Under the pieces are notes generated by a model. That model did no database searches and was not told where the DNA came from. It saw nothing but the letters and a program-made list of their open reading frames with translations. The position numbers and the translations under genes were made by a program. DNA of 16,495 nt from Bacteroidales bacterium UBA2030 (lineage in GTDB: Bacteria > Bacteroidota > Bacteroidia > Bacteroidales > TTA-H9). Shown here one piece after another: positions 1-5,642 of the stretch (positions within the stretch are counted from its first letter, which is position 1; every line of letters begins with the position of its first letter). The stretch spans positions 1 through 16,495 of the forward strand of contig DDBO01000178.1 in NCBI GenBank assembly GCA_002332755.1, given 5' to 3'.

Positions 1-1794
1 AAAGAATTTGAAAATATTGCAAATGCTTCCTTTGAAGGAATCATTATACATGATAAGGGGACAATTATTCATTTTAACCGCAAGGCAGAAGAATTATTTG
101 GCCGGAAGGCCAGCGATATGAAGGGGAAAGCCGTTTACGATTTTTTTACCCCGGAGCACAGAGAATTTGTGAGAGATTTAGGTCAAAGTGACCAAGAGGC
201 GAATTATCGCGCCGAAATTGAAAAACCTGATGGATCTCACATAGAGGTAGAAGTGTTATCCAAACCTTTTTATTATAAAAACCGTAAATTCAGAGTTGCT
301 GCCATACGCGACATTACCCGTTTGCAAAAGCTAATTCGGGACAACCTGATACTGTGGACTGCGGTTGAACAAATGCCAGACATGTTCCTTTTTACGGATA
401 AGAATGGCAATGTTATATATGCAAATTCAGCCTTTGAGAAAATTACGGGATATAAAAGGCATGAAGTTCAAGGGCAAAATCCACGATTGGTGAAATCTGG
501 AGTACATAACGCCGACTTCTACAAAAGTATGTGGAAAACGCTCGAATCTGGCAAGGTTTGGTCTGGTGAGTTTTTAAATAGGAAGAAAGATGGGAGCCTT
601 TTTTGGACAAGGGCAATCATTTCTCCCGTTAAAGATGAGAGAGGAGAAATAATATATTATGCTTCTGTAAGTGAGGATATTACAGAACAAAGAAAAGTAG
701 CTGAAGAAATGAGAAGAAAGGATCTCCTCTACCGTCAGATGGCATCTAATTTGCCTGACACAGCAGTATTCCTCATCAATAGAGAGTTGAAATTTGAACT
801 TGCCGAGGGCCGTGCTCTTACTGAAATTGGTCTTAAAGCACCCGATTTTTTTGATAAAAATGTGAATGTTGTTTTGAGCAATAATCAAGCACACCTCGAA
901 GAATTTTTGCTAAAAGTTTTTGAAGGTCAATTCATAGCCTATCTTACCCGCTTCGGCGAAAAAGACTTTCAGGTAATTCTAACCCCTTTAACCGACACCG
1001 ATGGAAATATAATTTTAGCGCTTATGCTGATGAAGGACATTACTGAGAGTATGCAGCGAGAAAAGCTTTTGATTGAAAATGAGAGGAAATTGAATGAATT
1101 GCTGGAAACCAAAAATAGATTTATTTCTATTCTGGCGCACGATTTGCGCAACCCTTTTTCTTCAATTCTTGGCTTTTGCGAGCTACTCCAGGATAATTAC
1201 TTCGATTTTGATGACTCTAAAAAAATTGAATTTATTGGCCACATCCGCCATAGCGCTGAAAATACCCTCAACTTAATAAACTCTTTACTCAATTGGTCTC
1301 AATTACAACAAAATCAAGTACATGTTAAACATGTTTATGTGTTAGCCAGTGAAGTGCTCAAAGAAGCCATTGAAAGCACTGAATATATGGCAAAGCAAAA
1401 AGGGATCATTCTCAAACAGCAGGTTGAGGCAGATACAACTCTTTTAACAGATCCTGATGTACTTTCCACCATATTGCGAAACCTGATAACCAATGCTATT
1501 AAATACTCGTACCCTGGTTCTGAGGTTGTAGTGCGAGGCTGTCTGCCAGTTAATGGTAAGTGTTACGAGATCAAGGTTATTGATCATGGTGTTGGAATAC
1601 CCAAGGAGGCAATTTCTGGATTATTCAATTTATCCAATAGCCGCTCAACCGAAGGGACTGCAAGGGAAAAAGGCTCAGGGATGGGATTGGTTCTGGTGAA
1701 AGAAATGGTTGAAAAATTGGGAAGCCTCGTACTCGTTGAAAGTGTCGTTGGTCAAGGGACAACATTTACCGTTCGCTTGCCTCTTGAAAGCTAA
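1..1794 (+). CDS. Multi-PAS sensor histidine kinase, 5' partial
   Basis: Signal-sensing kinase of a two-component system. The reading frame is open from base 1, so the true start lies outside the window; the first in-frame ATG at 118 falls inside a PAS domain and is not the start. The 597 visible residues hold three PAS-type sensor units (about 1-109, 116-230, 245-350), of which the second is the clearest, with the run NGNVIYANSAFEKITGY. Next comes a HisKA dimerisation domain with the H-box ILAHDLRNP (phospho-acceptor His380 of the fragment) and a HATPase domain with N-box LRNLITNAIKYS (Asn498), G1 DHGVGIP (Asp528) and G2 GSGMGL (from 558). No receiver domain follows and no response regulator is in the window, so the partner is unknown. 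No membrane segment is visible in this part. The gene stops 12 bases from the convergent DUF190 gene with no obvious hairpin between them. Kinase identity is sure; the signal is not. Confidence 0.95.
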   Translation, partial: KEFENIANASFEGIIIHDKGTIIHFNRKAEELFGRKASDMKGKAVYDFFTPEHREFVRDLGQSDQEANYRAEIEKPDGSHIEVEVLSKPFYYKNRKFRVAAIRDITRLQKLIRDNLILWTAVEQMPDMFLFTDKNGNVIYANSAFEKITGYKRHEVQGQNPRLVKSGVHNADFYKSMWKTLESGKVWSGEFLNRKKDGSLFWTRAIISPVKDERGEIIYYASVSEDITEQRKVAEEMRRKDLLYRQMASNLPDTAVFLINRELKFELAEGRALTEIGLKAPDFFDKNVNVVLSNNQAHLEEFLLKVFEGQFIAYLTRFGEKDFQVILTPLTDTDGNIILALMLMKDITESMQREKLLIENERKLNELLETKNRFISILAHDLRNPFSSILGFCELLQDNYFDFDDSKKIEFIGHIRHSAENTLNLINSLLNWSQLQQNQVHVKHVYVLASEVLKEAIESTEYMAKQKGIILKQQVEADTTLLTDPDVLSTILRNLITNAIKYSYPGSEVVVRGCLPVNGKCYEIKVIDHGVGIPKEAISGLFNLSNSRSTEGTAREKGSGMGLVLVKEMVEKLGSLVLVESVVGQGTTFTVRLPLES

Positions 1795-1806
1795 AATTCT
1801 TACTAT

Positions 1807-2157
1807 CTATTTTTTTGCGGTGTATTTAACCACCTGAACTTTTTCGGTTGTAATCATGATGCCTGTATTTGCCTGGTCGATAATATCATTGAGTAAAGGC
1901 ATAAAAGCTGAGATTTTTTCAGAAGTATCAACAATCTCAATAATTACAGGCATGTCTTCAGATAAAGCAAAAAGTTTAAATGTGTGAATGGTGGAGTTTA
2001 TTCCATAGCCCATAATACCTCTCAGCACAGTAGCCCCCGCAAGCCCATTGCGTCGTGCGGCTTCCACTATTGCCTCGTATAGTAATTTCCCTTTAAATTT
2101 ATCACTTTCACCCAGAAAAATCCTGAGCAATACTGCTTCACCTGACATTCTTTCCAT
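1807..2157 (-). CDS. DUF190 family PII-like protein
   Basis: Small (116 aa) cytoplasmic protein of the DUF190 family, whose fold resembles PII signalling proteins. Family hallmarks visible are GEAVLLRIFLGESDK near the N-terminus, the run AGATVLRGIMGYG, and PVIIEIVDT followed by a C-terminal strand EKVQVVKY. The length is normal. Its ATG shares one base with the stop codon of crcB just upstream (TAATG), which strongly suggests translational coupling. DUF190 genes often sit beside or are fused to crcB, so the inference is a regulatory or accessory role in fluoride resistance; the biochemical activity of the family is not established. A second ATG three codons in (Met4) is an alternative start, but Met1 gives the coupled overlap and is preferred. 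Confidence 0.9.
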   Translation of the reverse strand: MERMSGEAVLLRIFLGESDKFKGKLLYEAIVEAARRNGLAGATVLRGIMGYGINSTIHTFKLFALSEDMPVIIEIVDTSEKISAFMPLLNDIIDQANTGIMITTEKVQVVKYTAKK

Positions 2158-2537
2158 TAGAGTAGGTTTTTCATCATTAGATATCCAACAATTGTAATTG
2201 CTATTCCCAGAAACACCGTTAACGAAACGTAGGTAAAGGCATAAAGATACTGACTTTCTCTTAACAGGTTCATGGTGTCAAGTGTAAAAGAGGAAAAAGT
2301 AGTAAAGCCTCCCAGCACTCCTGTAATGGCAAAGATACGCCATTGCGGGCCTAGAATCGTGGTTTGTTCAGAAATGGCAAACAGAATTCCAATAAGCAGT
2401 GCTCCGATTAAATTTACAATAAAAGTACCATAAGGAAAGCTTATTGGGAAAATCAGGGTAGAAAGCCTTTGCATCGAATATCTCAGGGCACTTCCAATGA
2501 ACCCTCCAAGGCCCGTGATTAAAGCATATTTGAGCAT
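2157..2537 (-). CDS. crcB: Fluoride channel CrcB/FluC
   Basis: Small inner-membrane channel that lets fluoride leave the cell; family members work as dual-topology dimers. The 126-residue product has four hydrophobic segments and the family signatures GGFIGSALRY at the N-terminus, GTFIVNLIGA in the second helix and GGFTTFSSF in the third, which carries the phenylalanines that line the ion path. The frame can be extended to a TTG at 2561, but I choose the ATG at 2537, because the protein then begins MLKYALITGLGG as family members usually do and has the usual length of about 125. It precedes and overlaps the DUF190 gene, forming a two-gene unit. No clear promoter box and no fluoride riboswitch could be recognised upstream. 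Identity is confident; the exact start slightly less so. Confidence 0.93.
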   Translation of the reverse strand: MLKYALITGLGGFIGSALRYSMQRLSTLIFPISFPYGTFIVNLIGALLIGILFAISEQTTILGPQWRIFAITGVLGGFTTFSSFTLDTMNLLRESQYLYAFTYVSLTVFLGIAITIVGYLMMKNLL

Positions 2538-2668
2538 TAATTGACTTGTATTATTTATCAAATACTTAAAATTAATAACAAATGGGTCTTATTATTGATT
2601 TAACAAATAATTGAGAAAATATTTTGGATCAATCGCCCCATCTTTTGTTGAATCGCAAATAAAGTTGC

Positions 2669-2694
2669 AAAAAAAAAGCTGCCCAAAAGCAGCT
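2669..2694 (-). terminator. Rho-independent terminator of tRNA-Val(CAC)
   Basis: On the - strand a perfect 6-bp stem AGCTGC/GCAGCT with a 6-base loop is followed directly by a run of eight T. It begins 9 bases past the 3' end of the tRNA and so ends that transcript before crcB. Confidence 0.85.
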
Positions 2695-2702
2695 CAGTGG
2701 GG

Positions 2703-2777
<75 letters not shown>

Positions 2778-2793
2778 TTAATAATTGGGCATG

Positions 2794-2801
2794 CAAAAAT
2801 A
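2794..2801 (-). promoter_or_regulatory. Candidate -7 promoter box for tRNA-Val(CAC)
   Basis: TATTTTTG on the - strand matches the Bacteroidota -7 consensus TAnnTTTG and lies 16 bases before the tRNA 5' end. No good -33 TTG is seen at the usual spacing. The box implies that this tRNA has its own promoter, which fits the terminator that closes the preceding tRNA unit. Confidence 0.55.
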
Positions 2802-2941
2802 AGTACTTTCCTGCATTTACAGGTAATTAGTTTGAAATTTTTTACATTTGGCTCACTTTTTTTTTGAGGATTTACTCACTATTTAGATCCCTTCTTTCAT
2901 TAAGAAATGACTGAATACATTTTTATATATGGACGCATATG

Positions 2942-2974
2942 TAAAAATAAAGGCCACTTCTTGATGAAGCAGCC
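2942..2974 (-). terminator. Rho-independent terminator of tRNA-Val(GAC)
   Basis: On the - strand a 9-bp stem GGCTGCTTC/GAAGTGGCC (two G-U pairs) closes a 5-base loop and is followed by TTTATTTTT. It starts 12 bases after the tRNA 3' end, so the two tRNA-Val genes are probably not one transcript. Confidence 0.75.
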
Positions 2975-2986
2975 ACACAACGGATG

Positions 2987-3061
2987 TGGGATGTACAGGA
3001 CTCGAACCTGTGACTTCCACCCTGTCAAGGTGACACTCTAAACCAACTGAGTTAACATCCC
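2987..3061 (-). tRNA. tRNA-Val (anticodon GAC)
   Basis: Complete cloverleaf on the - strand: acceptor GGGATGT/ACATCCC, D-stem ACTC/GAGT, anticodon stem TCACC/GGTGG (one T-G pair) with loop TTGACAG (anticodon GAC, reading GTC and, by wobble, GTT), five-base variable loop, and T-arm ACAGG-TTCGAGT-CCTGT. The discriminator is A and CCA is not encoded. The acceptor and T-stems are identical to those of the tRNA-Val(CAC) gene, while the D and anticodon arms differ. It has its own promoter and terminator. Confidence 0.96.
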
Positions 3062-3074
3062 ATCTTTTCGGGTG

Positions 3075-3106
3075 CAAAAGTAAAAAAAAACAGGCCTTGT
3101 GTCAAG
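3075..3106 (-). promoter_or_regulatory. Promoter of tRNA-Val(GAC)
   Basis: On the - strand the -7 box TACTTTTG (3082-3075) fits TAnnTTTG exactly and ends 13 bases before the tRNA. Upstream, CTTG (3106-3103) lies 20 bases before it, at the spacing expected for the Bacteroidota -33 box; the same bases also read TTGACA. The upstream half lies inside the terminator hairpin of the preceding gene. Confidence 0.7.
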
Positions 3107-3114
3107 AGGCCTGT
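3082..3114 (-). terminator. Terminator of the DhaL/DegV gene
   Basis: On the - strand ACAGGCC and GGCCTGT form a perfect 7-bp stem, with an inner TTG/CAA extension, followed by nine T. It lies 30 bases past the stop codon of the fused DhaL/DegV gene. The T-run shares its last base with the -7 box of the tRNA-Val(GAC) promoter. Confidence 0.85.
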
Positions 3115-3144
3115 TTTGACCAAATATATTTGTGGGTCTCCATT

Positions 3145-4980
3145 TTACTCAAGAAGAAGGTTTACCGAAACAACTCCAGGCCCTGCATTGATGCCAAGAG
3201 TGGGAGATATTTCGCTAAAAATCACAGGTTTTTTACCCGTCATCTTTTCAATTTCCTGAGCATACCAATTGGCTGTCTTAATATTGTTAAAATGAGTGAT
3301 GGCGTAGTTCCATACTTTCTCTTTTTCAAGAATCCTGCGGATTTTATTAAGAACAATCTTTACTGTTCCAGCCTCGGTGAATGCCTTCCCTCCCTCCTGG
3401 CTTCTGCCTTCTTCGTTTACCAACACTACGGGTTTTATTTTCAGTGCATTAGCAATGAATCCTTTCATGGGGCTCAAACGTCCACTTCTAACCATATATT
3501 TCACGGTGGTAGAAGTTACTAACATATGGGTTCTCTTTTTCCATAGTTCTATGGCTTCCACAATCTCATCATGAGAGGCTCCTTCCTGAGCCATTTGTGC
3601 TGCTCTCAGTACCATCAGCCCTAAGGATCCTGATAGTTTAGCCGAGTTAATGACTGTTGCTTTCTTCCCATGTTCAGCCGAAACTTTTTCAGCGGCACTT
3701 CTGCTGTTATTATAGGTTCCGCTCATAGCAGCACTGATGTGCAAGCTGATAACTGATTCGTATTGAGTAAACAGGTAAGCATACCTGTTTACGAAATCTT
3801 GATAAGAGGGTTGAGAAGTGGAGGGGAAATCTTTGGATGAAAAGAAGAGTTTCTTAAAATGTTTGCCACTAATTGTGATGCCGTCAAGAAAATAGCTTTG
3901 ACCAAAATGCACGTTGAGAGGCACAACGTGTATCTGATACTTGTCGCGCAAAATACGAGGGATATCACAGGTTGAGTCGGTGAGAATGGCTACCTTAGCC
4001 CGCTTTCCGGAGGCAACATTATTCTGAAATACCATATCATCCACTTTCTGATAGGTGATGGTACCATGATTCATTAACCTTTGGAAAACGGCTGAAGGAT
4101 TATCGGTATGAATGTGAATGCGGGTCTTTGCTGAAGAACCAGCCACTACCAGGCTGTCTCCCATCAGGCTTATTTCTTTTCGAATGGCTTCATGATTAAT
4201 GTTTTCTCCACTGATGAGAGCTTCGGTGCAGTAGCGGAAGGTGATTTCCTCATGAATAATATTGGTGAGTTCTTCAACTTTCGAAGCTTTTCTACTTCCC
4301 AATAAAACACGCAAACCTGCTCTGAAAAAATCAATAATCCCTTCCAGGAAAACAACAAAAGCCTTTGCCCCGGCGTCAACTACATCGGCTTTGGCAAGTG
4401 CCTGAAGTTTAAGTTTGGTTTTTTCTAAAGCTTCCCTTGCTTTTTCGAGGGAGCTTTCGAGCAAGGAAGTAAAATCGTCAAAACTGTCTTTAATTTGGTA
4501 TATGTAGTCGGCCCACTCCCTGATCACAGTGATCATGGTGCCTTCTACGGGATTGGTTATCGCCTGGTAGGCATATTTGACAGATTCTTTAATAGCACTG
4601 GCAAATTCTTTTATCGTTAAGTTAGGGTACTTGTTTACTTCCGTGCTAAAACCATAAAGAAACTGTGCGAATATAATGCCCGAGTTGCCACGGGCTCCTA
4701 CCAATGCTGCATTAGCAAGCGAGTTTGCTGTAACCCTGAGATCGGGATTAGGTTCTACCAGTTCGATGATGCTTCGCATGGTGGAAGCAAAGTTCGTTCC
4801 TGTGTCTGCATCGGGAACGGGAAATACATTTATCTTATTTAGATGGTTCTGATTCTCGAATACTTTGCGGGCACCAGCCAGAAAACTGTAGTACAAACCT
4901 TTTCCGTCGATCGAGTAGATTTTTTTGTCCACTTTAAATATTTTGTTTTTCAATGCTTTCTGCTTTTTAGAATGGTTCAC
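3145..4980 (-). CDS. Fused DhaL (FakA-like) and DegV (FakB-like) protein
   Basis: Probable fatty acid kinase and its fatty-acid carrier in one 611-residue chain. Residues about 20-225 form a DhaL/DAK2 nucleotide domain: INVFPVPDADTGTN with metal-binding aspartates 57 and 59, VGARGNSGIIFAQF (95-107), NPVEGTMITV, and VVDAGAKAF (Asp202). Residues about 245-320 resemble the FakA middle domain, with Cys251 and the HIH pair (His289, His291) in positions that bind zinc in Staphylococcus FakA. From 329 to the end runs a DegV/FakB domain: AILTDSTCDIP, PSTSQPS, AAMSGTYNNS, MVRSGRLS. In Firmicutes FakA and FakB are separate proteins that phosphorylate exogenous fatty acids for phospholipid synthesis; here the FakA C-terminal domain seems replaced by FakB. 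The gene has a -7 box about 90 bases upstream and its own terminator, so it is probably monocistronic. Domain calls are firm; the reaction is inferred from family knowledge. Confidence 0.9.
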   Translation of the reverse strand: MNHSKKQKALKNKIFKVDKKIYSIDGKGLYYSFLAGARKVFENQNHLNKINVFPVPDADTGTNFASTMRSIIELVEPNPDLRVTANSLANAALVGARGNSGIIFAQFLYGFSTEVNKYPNLTIKEFASAIKESVKYAYQAITNPVEGTMITVIREWADYIYQIKDSFDDFTSLLESSLEKAREALEKTKLKLQALAKADVVDAGAKAFVVFLEGIIDFFRAGLRVLLGSRKASKVEELTNIIHEEITFRYCTEALISGENINHEAIRKEISLMGDSLVVAGSSAKTRIHIHTDNPSAVFQRLMNHGTITYQKVDDMVFQNNVASGKRAKVAILTDSTCDIPRILRDKYQIHVVPLNVHFGQSYFLDGITISGKHFKKLFFSSKDFPSTSQPSYQDFVNRYAYLFTQYESVISLHISAAMSGTYNNSRSAAEKVSAEHGKKATVINSAKLSGSLGLMVLRAAQMAQEGASHDEIVEAIELWKKRTHMLVTSTTVKYMVRSGRLSPMKGFIANALKIKPVVLVNEEGRSQEGGKAFTEAGTVKIVLNKIRRILEKEKVWNYAITHFNNIKTANWYAQEIEKMTGKKPVIFSEISPTLGINAGPGVVSVNLLLE

Positions 4981-5068
4981 ATTTCAAAAATTATCCATTG
5001 TACTTAAACAATTTTGAATACATTTAGTTCAATAATATTCGTGAATATGAACCATGACAAAAAGCGCG

Positions 5069-5076
5069 CAAAGATA
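5069..5076 (-). promoter_or_regulatory. -7 promoter box of the DhaL/DegV gene
   Basis: TATCTTTG on the - strand is an exact TAnnTTTG match, 88 bases before the start codon. No TTG lies at -33, so the promoter may need an activator; a tandem direct repeat sits just upstream at 5105-5123. The implied leader of about 80 bases contains ATATTC-AC-GAATAT, which could fold as a small hairpin. Confidence 0.65.
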
Positions 5077-5104
5077 CGCTAAATTTTAAAATTTATATCT
5101 AATA

Positions 5105-5123
5105 AATTGTAAGCAATTGTAAG
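5105..5123. repeat. Tandem 9-bp direct repeat upstream of DhaL/DegV promoter
   Basis: AATTGTAAG occurs twice with one C between (10-bp period, one helical turn); on the - strand it reads CTTACAATTG then CTTACAATT. Relative to the start point inferred from the -7 box, it lies at about -43 to -61, where direct-repeat-binding activators often sit. The regulator is unknown. Confidence 0.6.
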
Positions 5124-5127
5124 TGAA

Positions 5128-5631
5128 TTACTTAATTTTCTTGCAACGTTTATCCAATTGGTGGGCTTCAATTAAATAATTAAGGCTGTCGGTGAGTGTT
5201 TCTCCATTGGTTTTAAAGTAGCAATGCCATATTTCTTCAAACGGATCTTCATCCGAAATATAGGGCAGTAGTGCCGACGGGTCGGAGGGATTCGAAACAT
5301 ACTCTTCATAGCTTAAACTCAGGAAAACCGTCCTGGGGCCAATACCTTTCCTGTCAAACAGATAACCTTTGCTTAGCGAAAGGGGATATCTGAAACTCCC
5401 ATCCGCAAATCTCAGATCGCTGGGGTGAGGATAGCTAATTACGTGTTTTCCATCCTCAGAAACCATGATGGGCACATGCTTTCTGTAATCTCTCTTGGTT
5501 TTATAAATAACAACCGGTGCAGGACGCATGGCAAACTGGTCCGAATTAGGTTTACCCGATTGTTGGGTGACTTTACAACCTTGCCAGATTAAAGAAAGGA
5601 TGATGATGGTTGACCCAAGAAAATTTTTCAT
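5128..5631 (-). CDS. Small putative lipoprotein of unknown function
   Basis: Unrecognised 167-residue protein. It begins with a short charged end and a hydrophobic stretch (residues 4-16, FLGSTIIILSLIW) ending in QGC, so Cys19 could be lipidated by signal peptidase II. The -1 glycine fits a lipobox; the -3 tryptophan is unusual, so the call is likely but not certain. The mature part is hydrophilic, with aromatic and charged patches (RFADGSFRYPLSLSKGYLF, about 93-111) and no repeats or known catalytic motif. Two late cysteines are present (in WHCYF and DKRCKK). The start codon is 11 bases after the stop of the cation/proton antiporter, so the two are almost certainly one operon, and an envelope role linked to that transporter is a fair guess only. 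No terminator hairpin was found after the stop. Confidence 0.75.
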   Translation of the reverse strand: MKNFLGSTIIILSLIWQGCKVTQQSGKPNSDQFAMRPAPVVIYKTKRDYRKHVPIMVSEDGKHVISYPHPSDLRFADGSFRYPLSLSKGYLFDRKGIGPRTVFLSLSYEEYVSNPSDPSALLPYISDEDPFEEIWHCYFKTNGETLTDSLNYLIEAHQLDKRCKKIK

Positions 5632-5642
5632 CGATTTGATTT

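Noticed and set aside
2538..2668. Possible fluoride riboswitch upstream of crcB (GGGGCGATTGATCC on the - strand).
   Set aside because: It has the GGCGAT start but lacks the closing arm and pseudoknot elements of the crcB motif, and it lies next to the tRNA terminator about 80-100 bases from the gene.
2883..3077. Open frame on the - strand across the tRNA-Val(GAC) gene.
   Set aside because: It runs through a perfect tRNA and two hairpins and its translation has no family features.
3097..3522. 141-codon open frame on the + strand opposite the DegV domain.
   Set aside because: It overlaps the terminator and a conserved domain on the other strand, and the product is rich in Cys and Phe with no recognisable motif.
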